Source: Paramacrobiotus metropolitanus
Taxonomy: Eukaryota > Tardigrada > Eutardigrada > Parachela > Macrobiotidae
NCBI RefSeq assembly: GCF_019649055.1
Contig: NW_026570288.1
Span: 248,001 to 312,000 of the forward strand
Reading direction: 5' to 3'
Length of the DNA: 64,000 nucleotides
Each line of letters starts with the position of its first letter. Position 1 is the stretch's first letter. Below, piece by piece: positions 9,445 through 18,300 of the stretch. A program made the position numbers and the translations under genes. The notes under the pieces are model-generated. The model saw only the letters and a program-made list of their open reading frames with translations, had not been told where the DNA came from and made no database searches.

Positions 9445-10340
9445 TTGTCCAGTAGTTCATCCGGGTTCGGAAGGGGGTAGTTGTTCTTTTTGGTTACTGC
9501 ATTCAACTTAATGTAGTTGATGCAGAACCTGGTTCCGACGGAGCCGTCCGGGTTTTTCTTGGCTGCCAAGACCACGGGGAAGCTCCATGCTGCGTCGGAG
9601 GGTTCGATCACTCCTTGGTCCAGCATCTCTTGGACATGTTTGGAGATGAATTCACGACCCTTCCAACTGGTTCTAGTTGGGTTCATCTTTATAGGCTTTG
9701 CACCTTGGACGTCGATGACGTGAGTGACTCCCTTGACGTCACCGTAGGGTCGTTTTGAGGTTGGAAAAACAAGCCGATACTCCCATGCGATGTCCCGTAG
9801 AACTTGTCGCTGCTCGTCGGTTAAGTTTTCGCCGAGCTTCATGGAGTTAATGGCTTTCTTTTGTTCTTCGACGGTTGCCGGGTCTTCGTCACCTTCTTGG
9901 GTAAGTCGGACCCGGGCCTTTTGGTCGTCCGTCATATGTTCGTACGGCTCGACTCGACCCATTGGGGTTCCTTTCCGGATGGTTATATCCTTATTAGTAT
10001 GGTTAGCCACGAGGATGGTGAACTTCTTCCCGTCATGTGGGGTCGGACCATCCTTCATCTCGATACCTTCCGCTAAGGCTTCTTCCGAGCCGAGGTACAT
10101 CAGGTACTTATTCTTAGCGGGATCGACTTCTATGTCGAGGGTCACCGTAACTTCGACGATAGCCCTGGGTAGTAGCTGGACCTTCTGCTGGGTCCGTACC
10201 GTAGTGGCGTCATATTGTGTCGTCCTCGGTAAGCTGTATGGCCGGTCCCCATGTTGTGAGACCCGGGCTACTCCCATCGGGATTTCCCATTCGATCCCTT
10301 CATTGTCGGGCTCGAATCCGTAAGTGTCGCTGTAGTGCAT
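9360..10340 (-). CDS. pol: Pol fragment: protease-RT linker and reverse transcriptase fingers
   Basis: A 326-codon frame with the spacer typical between retropepsin and RT (IPMGVARVSQHG, then KGTPMGRVEPYE), followed by the RT N-terminus: HVIDVQGAKPIKM, KHVQEMLDQGVIEPSDAAWSF, VVLAAKKNPDGS, FCINYIKLNAVT and YYGKVDCQSGF with the first catalytic Asp. The frame is actually open from 10514, just after an in-frame TAA, and is +1 relative to the protease ORF, which ends at 10432. No known +1 signal stands out in that overlap, so a single-base error or mutation is as likely as recoding. Confidence 0.8.
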   Translation of the reverse strand: MHYSDTYGFEPDNEGIEWEIPMGVARVSQHGDRPYSLPRTTQYDATTVRTQQKVQLLPRAIVEVTVTLDIEVDPAKNKYLMYLGSEEALAEGIEMKDGPTPHDGKKFTILVANHTNKDITIRKGTPMGRVEPYEHMTDDQKARVRLTQEGDEDPATVEEQKKAINSMKLGENLTDEQRQVLRDIAWEYRLVFPTSKRPYGDVKGVTHVIDVQGAKPIKMNPTRTSWKGREFISKHVQEMLDQGVIEPSDAAWSFPVVLAAKKNPDGSVGTRFCINYIKLNAVTKKNNYPLPNPDELLDKCAGMEYYGKVDCQSGFGRSQWTKPRRT

Positions 10341-10431
10341 GTATCCGATCTTCGCACCCCTTCGGAGTACCTGGTTGTACTCAGTCGCGTTTTGGATCTT
10401 GATCCATGCGGTATCGCAAGTTGGTCGGATC

Positions 10432-13400
10432 TCAATGGTGTCTTCGATCGGCCGAACTCCGGAGTGCTTCCGCCGGAAAGACTCGAATTGGATATCCCGG
10501 TGAGGGCCATGCTCTTAAGGGTTCGCACCAGTACGGCACAATGGCACATGTTGAAAAGGGTGGTAAGGTACACTTGTTCTCAACGAACACGGGTTGTCGG
10601 TCTTCATCCTTATCCTCGGTATGGAGCTGAAGACGATTGACGGTTGGGCCTGTAGCTATTGGCTTCGGCCTCCGTACCCGTTTCCATGGGTTATAGACGG
10701 TCTTCTCGGACTTAGTCTGTCGTACCGAGGCTGCCTTCGGTTTAGCCGAGGCTCCGTCCGGACTTGTATTTTTGTCGGGTTCGACCGGGTTACCTCCGAC
10801 GAATGTCGCCTGTTGGGCAATCTGTTCGTCGTCGGTCTGAGATACCCGTTGTCCCGCCGCACGGACGTCATACGTGGGGCTGCCTTCCGAGGATTCAACT
10901 TCGGAGGTGTTAGGGTCCTGTTCTAGGCTTGTATCGCTGGACGTAGCCGAGGTTGAAGGGCTGTCCGCCGGGTGAGAGACCGTAATTGCGGTTAACTCAG
11001 CCCGTTGTTGGCCCGAGCCTCCGTTCTGGGGTTGCTGGGCTTCTTTTGGGGGTTCGTTACCGGACGATCCACCTTTTGGGGGTTCGTCCGGGGGTGTATC
11101 GATTCCTACCCATTGAACCGAAGGGTCGAAGCCGATATCATTATCGTCGTCGTCATCGGAAGTATCCGATGAGTTGTTGTCTGAAGGGTCGGATGGCTCA
11201 TTATCGGAGTCAGTGTCCGGTGAGTCGCTTGTGCTCTGTACATCCGAGGCTTCCGAGTCCCAGTCTCCAAATTCTTCAGCTTCGCCTTCCTCCGCTATTC
11301 CGGCGGATGGTCCAAGTAGACCGTCAGTAACCCTAATTGGGGTCTGCTGAGACGGTCCTTCCCACCTTCCCGGTTCGGGAGGTCCAGGGGATGGTGGCCT
11401 ACCATGCTCCCAGACTTCTTCATTCCGAGTTCTGAGGGCTTGGACGATCGCTCCATTGTTTTCGTGGCAGATCGGGCATTCCAGGGCCATATATTCTTGA
11501 TCCGGGGCTTGTGCCCGTGTATTAGCTAGGCGGCCCCCGTTTTGTGGGTGCACAGCCTCGGCTAACCTTACTTTCTTGGCCTGGTGCCAGTTACAAGGCT
11601 CGATCGGAGGTTCAGAGTCCGGTACGACCCTAGTTATACGGGTGTCTTCGCCGTATCGACTCCAAAAGGAAGCAGTATCCAGGGTACCGAAGTGGTAAGG
11701 GTCCCGGAAGTACCACATAAGGCGTCGGCCCAGTTCATGGGACTGGATCTCCAGTAGTGCCGGTATGGGGAGCTGATGTTCCACAAATTGTGCGTGGAGT
11801 ACGATCCGCTCTTCTTCCCATTCGATGATCTCCTCTTCTAAGGCTTCGGTTAGGTTAATTACCTCCTGGCATTCCTCCCTTGCAGCTCGGATCTGATCAT
11901 CCGTCCTTGCGCCGACTCGATCGAGTGCGAGTCTTATGCCGATCGTCCGGGTTTCAAGGAGATGTCGAATGCCGGAAAACCAGGTTCGGTACCTTTGGTT
12001 AAGTATACCAGAGGCCGATGCCTCTGGTATCGGGATAGACTTTAGTATCCCTCGGACTGGTTCCAATCGGGTCGTCCGTACTTTCGCCAAGTATTGTTCG
12101 ATGGCGTTATGGATCTGCAGCTCCGTTACGAGGCTTCGTTCGGTATCCGAGCATTGCGGGCAGACCGGGGGTCCGGGGTTCATCGGGTGATCAAGCCGAC
12201 TTATCCGAGCCTCATTCGCTGCCGTGCCCGATGCCTCTGGTATCGGGATAGGCTGCACTATACCCGAAGATGGGTTCCGCTGACCCTCATTGGGGGTCGT
12301 TGGCGCCCGGATGAAGACAAACTTGGAATGCAAGTAGTCGCATCCAAGTACGGGAACGTCCGAGTCGTTGGGCTGGACGTGGAAGGTATGGGGGCTGGTG
12401 AATCCTTGCAAGGTTACCGGTACGGTACAGCAATGGGTCACCATAAAGGCGATTTGTCCGCCAACACCGCGTATTTTGGTGAAGTACCCCAGGGATTCGA
12501 GTTTAAGATTGTTGGCCCGGCAGAAACGCTCCTCTATTAGGGATGTTTCGGCTCCGGTGTCCAACATGGCCGTGGTTGTTACCGGTCCAATTTGAACTTC
12601 ATGTGTCCATGCCCGGACCACCTTCGGTCGTTCGGTGGACTGTAACGGTTGGATCGTTACTTCCCGGATGGTCACTTCGATCGGAATTAGGGTTGTCGTT
12701 GATCCGCCGGGGACACTATTGGTGCCTACGCACGGCGGTGATGAGATTCTGTCCCGTCTCGGTAGGTCTACTCCGTCTTGTGGGTTGACCTCCGAGGGTC
12801 GGTGTGGACTTAGTCGTTCTGCCGGGGCTTGTAAGCCTGGTAGCCCGGATGGAACTTCCATAACCGAGTGACTCGTCTCCGGACGGTTAGCTACTCCGTC
12901 CATTAACGATTCGGCGGTTTCCACCGGGTATATCCGGCTTGCTATCCGTTCTTCCATGGATGGTTGACCTTCTCGTAAAGTTGAGAGGTTGTATTGCATG
13001 TTGAAGAACGTCCGCGATCCGGTTACAGTTCGTGCCGGTTGTCGCTGGAAGAGGTCCGCTTCCTGCTGCAGACAGTAGGCGGGTACCTGTGCCTCCAAAG
13101 GTACTGCTTCCCAGTCTTCGAAGTACTCCGTTACTTCGTCGGTCGTAGCCTCCGGCCGTCTACCTGGTTGGCCTACCAAGGACGGTTCAGGCGTCATTCT
13201 GACGTCCTGCGAGGTTGCGGGTCGGCGTCCCGATTCTCCGCTTAGCCCGTGGCTCGTAAAGCCTAATTGGGCACCGAGCCGTCCGGGCAGCCTGGTGACG
13301 TTTCTCGTCCCGGCTGGTCGGGTCCGGTTTCTCCGGCCGACATCCCCGGCTTCACCATCTGGGCCTGGGGGTCCGGGCACGTTCTGTGTCCCGGCTGCCG

Positions 13401-13695
13401 ATCGGATCGAAGTTCCTTGGCCGATCCTCCCAGGTACCTGTTCTGGGCCGGGAGCCGCATTTTCGGCGTGGCGAGGTTCGGGTCGATTCTCCGAGTATCC
13501 GAACCGGGGATGTTCGGCGCCTAGTTGGGCTGCCGTCCCCGCCGCTAAGATTCTAGCGGACTCGCTGACCGTTGCGGAGGCTAAATCCTCATTGAGGTTC
13601 CGAGTTGTGTCCAAAGGGTTATTCCGGTTAGTAGGGTTATCCTTATCCGGTGGTTCCGTTGGATGACAGAGGTCGAATGAGTCACCGGAGCTCAT
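10432..13695 (-). CDS. pro: Pro ORF: retropepsin-like protease with large extra regions
   Basis: A 1087-codon ORF. Residues 1-340 are disordered. Residues about 360-465 form an aspartic protease of the retroviral type: catalytic LDTGAE (378-383), flap-like GVGGQ (410-414), hydrophobic VLGCDYL (449-455). Most Ty3 proteases sit in a much shorter segment. After it come two C-P-x-C motifs (512-515, 740-743), each followed by a helix, flanking a charged helical stretch (about 565-665) similar to the modules of ORF4-6. Residues 800-870 are an Asp/Ser acidic tract. It lies in the -1 frame relative to gag, and a slippery heptamer plus stem precede it, so it is probably made as a gag-pro fusion; its own ATG is at 13695. 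Confidence 0.8.
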   Translation of the reverse strand: MSSGDSFDLCHPTEPPDKDNPTNRNNPLDTTRNLNEDLASATVSESARILAAGTAAQLGAEHPRFGYSENRPEPRHAENAAPGPEQVPGRIGQGTSIRSAAGTQNVPGPPGPDGEAGDVGRRNRTRPAGTRNVTRLPGRLGAQLGFTSHGLSGESGRRPATSQDVRMTPEPSLVGQPGRRPEATTDEVTEYFEDWEAVPLEAQVPAYCLQQEADLFQRQPARTVTGSRTFFNMQYNLSTLREGQPSMEERIASRIYPVETAESLMDGVANRPETSHSVMEVPSGLPGLQAPAERLSPHRPSEVNPQDGVDLPRRDRISSPPCVGTNSVPGGSTTTLIPIEVTIREVTIQPLQSTERPKVVRAWTHEVQIGPVTTTAMLDTGAETSLIEERFCRANNLKLESLGYFTKIRGVGGQIAFMVTHCCTVPVTLQGFTSPHTFHVQPNDSDVPVLGCDYLHSKFVFIRAPTTPNEGQRNPSSGIVQPIPIPEASGTAANEARISRLDHPMNPGPPVCPQCSDTERSLVTELQIHNAIEQYLAKVRTTRLEPVRGILKSIPIPEASASGILNQRYRTWFSGIRHLLETRTIGIRLALDRVGARTDDQIRAAREECQEVINLTEALEEEIIEWEEERIVLHAQFVEHQLPIPALLEIQSHELGRRLMWYFRDPYHFGTLDTASFWSRYGEDTRITRVVPDSEPPIEPCNWHQAKKVRLAEAVHPQNGGRLANTRAQAPDQEYMALECPICHENNGAIVQALRTRNEEVWEHGRPPSPGPPEPGRWEGPSQQTPIRVTDGLLGPSAGIAEEGEAEEFGDWDSEASDVQSTSDSPDTDSDNEPSDPSDNNSSDTSDDDDDNDIGFDPSVQWVGIDTPPDEPPKGGSSGNEPPKEAQQPQNGGSGQQRAELTAITVSHPADSPSTSATSSDTSLEQDPNTSEVESSEGSPTYDVRAAGQRVSQTDDEQIAQQATFVGGNPVEPDKNTSPDGASAKPKAASVRQTKSEKTVYNPWKRVRRPKPIATGPTVNRLQLHTEDKDEDRQPVFVENKCTLPPFSTCAIVPYWCEPLRAWPSPGYPIRVFPAEALRSSADRRHH

Positions 13696-13713
13696 CGACC
13701 TTAGGCGTTTCCC
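13671..13713 (-). promoter_or_regulatory. -1 ribosomal frameshift signal between gag and pro
   Basis: On the minus strand the gag frame reads CAG GGA AAC GCC TAA. The heptamer G GGA AAC (13713 down to 13707) is a canonical X XXY YYZ slippery site in the correct phase. A 6-nt spacer (13706-13701, including the stop) is followed by a stem: GGTCGATGAG (13700-13691) pairs with CTCATTCGACC (13681-13671), 10 base pairs with one bulged T and a 9-nt loop. A -1 slip enters the protease ORF directly. The same heptamer is used by some retroviruses (family knowledge). Confidence 0.75.
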
Positions 13714-15371
13714 TGGGATGTACCCGGGACAGGCCCGCCAATTGCCGGTTGGTATCCGCCCGGGCCCCTATTAGGGGCCGGGGACGGCGGCAGTTGCGGC
13801 CGTTGGGCTGGTGGCGGGGTTGCCAATGGGGGTCGACCACCATTCTGGGGGTTCCCTCCGTTTCCCTGGCCGGGCTGCCGGTTAGGGCTGCCTTGGCCGC
13901 CGAATCCGCCGGCATTCTGCTGACGGGGGCGTGGGGGTGGTACGATGTTCGGGTAGTTCTGATTCGCGGAGCCTAACGGCCATCCGTTATCGTACCGGTA
14001 CCTCCAGTCCAGGTACCATCTCCGGTTTGGGTTGTCTTCCAGCCGGAGGTTGGCGTAGCCACAACTCGTTTGGTTGTGGTTGCCCCATAGGCAGTGACCA
14101 CAGGAAAATATTCCATCCTGGGTCCACTGGAAGAACTTGGCTTCCATCCGATCGACGTAGGTTGCCTGCTGGCGAGCCTCCTGCTGTGGTGTCCGAGGCT
14201 GCCGCTGCACGTTCTGGGGCTGTCCGCCTCCACCCGCGCGGTTGCCGAAGTTTCCGCGGCCGCGATTCCCGCCGCCACGTCTTCCGCCGGAGCCACCATA
14301 TTGTGAGGCTCCACCGCGTCCATATCCGCCTCCGAAGCCATACCCCTGGTTCTGAGGTTGGCCGTAGCCGGAGTTCTGGCCGTAGCCCTGTTGGGGCTGG
14401 CCATAGCCGGGGCTCCGAGGCTGGCTGTAGCCCTGTTGGGGCTGGCCGTAGCCGGAGTAACCCTGGCTCTGTGATTGGCCGTAGCCGGGGCTCCGAGGCT
14501 GACTCGGTTGGCCGCTATTTCCATAGGCTGGCGGCGTGACCATGGTCCCTGTTGGGGCTCCATTCAGGTTCATCGCCGCCATTGCCGCCCAAGTCTGTTC
14601 AATTTGACCACGGGCCTGAGGTGGTGGTGTCGCCGGAGGGCTCTGTCGGTGAAGCCCCGGTTGCACGTTCTGGTAACCTGGCGAGTTGGGTTGGATGTAT
14701 CCGGGAGCCGGTTGGGTCACAGGAACGGGAGTCGCCGTCCTGACGGTGATGTAGTTGGTGGAATTGCCACCTTTAACTACCTGATACATCGGCTTACCCC
14801 GGGTGAAGTCCCGTACGTAGTCCCGGAACTCACGCGTCGTCTTCGGCATTCGGACGTCCAGGGCTGCCCGAAGGATTGGCTCCGTGACGTTCGTCCGCAG
14901 GTAGAAGACTGCCAGTTCGTCGGTGAGGTTGCCTCGTTGCTTGAGGTTTATGATGGCATCGTAGTACTGCTCGGGGGTCTCTTGCCCCAGCATGTACTTT
15001 CTGGTGGTGATGTCCGCGACTGCTGTGACCTGTTTGTCTGGGTCCATAAACCGGGCCGCAAATTGTTGCAACCAGTACTCGACGGTCCATCCATTCTCTT
15101 CAGGTTCTAGAGTTGACTGGTTCTGGTACCATTCCAGGGCTTGTCCAGTAAGGGCGCCCTCTAGCTCCGTCATAAAGGCTACGTCCGTCATTGCGACACC
15201 GTCAGCCTCCGAGCGATAGATTTGCCGGATCTTTGTGATCCAGCCCTCCACCTTGGCCCCGTCGCCGTTGAACTTCGGCAACTCTGCCCGATTCTTCCGG
15301 GCCAAGATCCGGGCTTGAGCAATGTCCTGCTCATCGGGTGGTGGGGTCTGACGGTGTTGGACCGCCGGCAT
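13701..15371 (-). CDS. gag: Gag: capsid-like domain, CCHC knuckle and Gly/Tyr/Gln-rich tail
   Basis: A 556-codon ORF. Residues about 30-190 match the retrotransposon gag fold: ELPKFNGDGAKVEGWITKIR, an EGALTGQALEWYQ helix, and QTPEQYYDAIINLKQRG. A P/G/Q-rich stretch with imperfect repeats of GYGQPQQGYSQPRSP follows (about 285-390). A zinc knuckle of exact form C-x2-C-x4-H-x4-C (CGHCLWGNHNQTSC) lies near residue 424. The C-terminus is Gly/Pro/Asn-rich. The start overlaps the upstream ORF1 by 184 bases in the -1 frame; no canonical slippery heptamer is seen there, so gag may initiate at its own ATG or be fused after a one-base correction. The end carries the frameshift signal into pro. Confidence 0.85.
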   Translation of the reverse strand: MPAVQHRQTPPPDEQDIAQARILARKNRAELPKFNGDGAKVEGWITKIRQIYRSEADGVAMTDVAFMTELEGALTGQALEWYQNQSTLEPEENGWTVEYWLQQFAARFMDPDKQVTAVADITTRKYMLGQETPEQYYDAIINLKQRGNLTDELAVFYLRTNVTEPILRAALDVRMPKTTREFRDYVRDFTRGKPMYQVVKGGNSTNYITVRTATPVPVTQPAPGYIQPNSPGYQNVQPGLHRQSPPATPPPQARGQIEQTWAAMAAMNLNGAPTGTMVTPPAYGNSGQPSQPRSPGYGQSQSQGYSGYGQPQQGYSQPRSPGYGQPQQGYGQNSGYGQPQNQGYGFGGGYGRGGASQYGGSGGRRGGGNRGRGNFGNRAGGGGQPQNVQRQPRTPQQEARQQATYVDRMEAKFFQWTQDGIFSCGHCLWGNHNQTSCGYANLRLEDNPNRRWYLDWRYRYDNGWPLGSANQNYPNIVPPPRPRQQNAGGFGGQGSPNRQPGQGNGGNPQNGGRPPLATPPPAQRPQLPPSPAPNRGPGGYQPAIGGPVPGTSQGNA

Positions 15372-18300
15372 CGCCAGGCTACCGGAGGGTTCCAGGCCAC
15401 CGGGTAGGCCGCTTGCTGGTTCTGCGCAGCCGGGGCGGGTTGAGGTGGGTACGGTTGTGGTTGAGGTTGCGGGTACGGGTTACCAGGGGGTGCTGGCTGG
15501 GGCTGTCCAGGTCCAGGCGGAGGATTCTGCACTCCATACCCCTGGTTCGGTGGCGGGTTTGGTGCCACATAACCCGGCATCCTCTGAAGGACTCTGTTGT
15601 GGTCGAGCCACATCCCTGGTGGTATAACCACATATTGGTCAGCCTGGGGCACCGGACCTATTGGGTCCATGTTGCCTTGCCGAGGCTGGGAGGGTCCATT
15701 GCCGGCAGCGCCGGGGCCAACCAGACCTATTGGGTCACGGTTGTATGGCCGAGGCTGCTGTGATGCGTTATCCGGATATCCGGGGCGTACCGGGTCAGCC
15801 CAATTGCGCTGCCCTGCCGATACGGGTTGGACTTCAATCCTCGGCGGGTACGTGTTCTGGGAGCCCGAACGTTGTCGGTCCCGGTTGGAATTCCCCGAAT
15901 TAGGCTGTGAGGCTCCCGCCGAAGCATTTGTCGGCGGTCGGAGTCCCATGCCAGATCCGTTTACCGGGGCTCGAGGGTTCGAGCCTCGGGGGTCCGAGCC
16001 TCGGAGGTTCGAGGCTCGGGGGTCGTCCTGTCCGGTTGAAGTCGATACTACAGGCCTTGTTCCGGTTGAGAACATCGTCGTTGTGGATGTTCCTCCGTAG
16101 GCCGTAGTCGTTGTGGTAGTTGACTGGGTCGGTGCGTTGGGAGTGGCCGTCGAAGTGTTTCGCTCCGGCTCCGGGGCTGACGGTACCGCCGGCGCCCTCG
16201 GTACGGGTCCCACCGATGGTTCAGCCCTAAGCATTCCGACCTGGTAGATCTGACTCTCGAGAGCCCCCATCTGACCTGTTGCGTTCAACAGGGGGTTATC
16301 TCGTCGCAGGTAGTCATCAATCTGCTGACATTTATCCTGCTCTTGGGTAGTCCGGTAGGACGGGGGTTGCTCGGTTATGGAGTCCTCGAGATATGTCTTC
16401 TCTTCCTTCAGGCATGCGACCTCGATGCCCAGGTTTTCTCGTTCTTGGTACATCTGGTTGTACTTATCACCAAGGTCGTTGTACCGGTTAGATAGGTCGA
16501 TGCCGAAGTTGTAAAGCTCCTGTTGGTACTTCAGGAGACGGTCCTTGTCCATTTCCCACTGGGTCTTCTCGGACTCGAGCTGTGTGATCCGGGCTCGTTG
16601 AGCCTCGATGACTGCGAGGCTCTCGGTACGAGCCTGTTCGAACCGGGCTGTCTCGTTCTGGAGATGGGTGGTGAGGGCAAGGATCTGCTGGCCAAGTTGA
16701 GCCTGGCATAGCCGAAGGTCTACGGCTATACCCTCCGGGTCGTTCTGGTTCTCCCGGAGGTTCGCGTAGGCCGTCCGAAGGAAGTCGAGTTCCGAGTTGA
16801 GCTCGTCGATCTCCCCCTCCAGGCCGATAATGCCTTGTTTAAGGTGGTGGTTCTCCTGTCGGTATTCATCCACCCGGTCGAACATCTTGTGGAGTTCCGC
16901 CGAGCCAGCCTCGGAGTAGCCTAGGGCCTGTAACCGCTGCTCCAAGTCTTGGCGCAGGGTGGCCACTTCAGCCCGAGACTGCTCCAGCATGTCCTGGAGT
17001 CTAGTGACTTCGGCTTGTTCATGACGGCAGGGCTCTTCAGTTACTTGTAACTGGGCCTCTAACCGTTCGATCTCCTGGTTTAGGTCATCAATGACGGTGT
17101 TCGCACGTTCGAGTTCATCAGTGAGCCTCTTGCGCTCCTGCTTGTGCGATGCTACCGTCTGGGACAAGACGTTCTCCGTCGATTCGACGATGTTTTGTCC
17201 GGCCAAGAGCTGGTTTTGCAGCTCGTATATCCGTTGGCGGAGGATCTGTGGGTTGTCGATCTTCTCCGGAGGGGTCTTTGTTAGGTACCGCCGGGGTGTG
17301 TAGTCCGAGGCTCCGATGTGTGAGCCTGGGTATTGCTTCGGTGACGGAAACCTGAAGCCTTTTCTGCTGTCCGGACGCTCGGTCACCTTATTGGGTAACA
17401 CGGTTGCGTCGAAGACGTCGTCGGTCGGTGATGGAGTTTTATCAGCCCCGGGGTTCGAGGGTTCGAACATCGGTGGTGTGGCCGGAAGGTCCGAGGTTAG
17501 CTTCGCGACCTTCGGTGAAGCCGATTTCGACTTACGTGCGGCCTGTGAGGCTTCAATCCGGCTGGCTCGGGTCAGCATAGGTTCACTGCCGGGGGTTTTG
17601 GGTTTCGGGGATGACGGTCCGCCAGCCGAGGTTAAGTTAACCTCGGTAACCGAACCCTCAACCTCGCCCGTGGAGGTTGCAACCGACGAAATCCGGAATT
17701 TGACCGGGGAAACGGCTTTTTTAGCCGAGGAAGTGGGGGTTGCCGGCCGGGTCTTGGGTGTTCCGACCTGTTGGGTCGGAGTCCGGGCCCCGGTGTTGGG
17801 GGTCCGAGCCTCGGTGTCCGAGGCTCGAGCCTCGGTGTTCGAGGTTCCAGCCGACTGCAACCTTCCCGTTGAGGATTTTGAAGTTCCCGAGGTCGGCTTC
17901 GACGGGTTCGAAGTCCGAGTTGGAGTCCCGGTGAGGGTCCTCGGGTCCGGTGTGGTCGCCTTCGGAGTCCCCGAGGGTCGCTTCGGGTCCGGCGACGTCG
18001 ATTTCCGGCTGTTGTCCGAAGATTTTGGGTTATTGCCCGTTGGTTTGGGGCTTTGAGCCGGGGTCGGTGGGGACTTAGTCGGTGAACCCGCCTTGTGGGT
18101 CACCCCCCGTATCGGTGGTGCCATACCCTTCATTTGGCTCGGGCTCATCTGGCCTTGCCTCGACTTTGGTCCAGCCATGCCGCCCTGTTGGGGCAGCACA
18201 GGGTCACCCATGTCTGGTGACACCTCGGAGCTACTTAGCGCCGGGCTCGAGGCTCCATGGTCCGGGGTGATGGTCGGAAAGAAGACTGGCGAGGCACCTA

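Noticed and set aside
15188-15480. Slippery heptamer between ORF1 and gag
   Set aside because: I scanned the overlap in the ORF1 phase and found no X XXY YYZ heptamer, although gag is in the -1 frame.
17316-18056. 246-codon plus-strand ORF, and many others opposite the retroelement ORFs
   Set aside because: They lie antisense to longer minus-strand ORFs in GC-rich DNA with few stops, and show no motif of their own.
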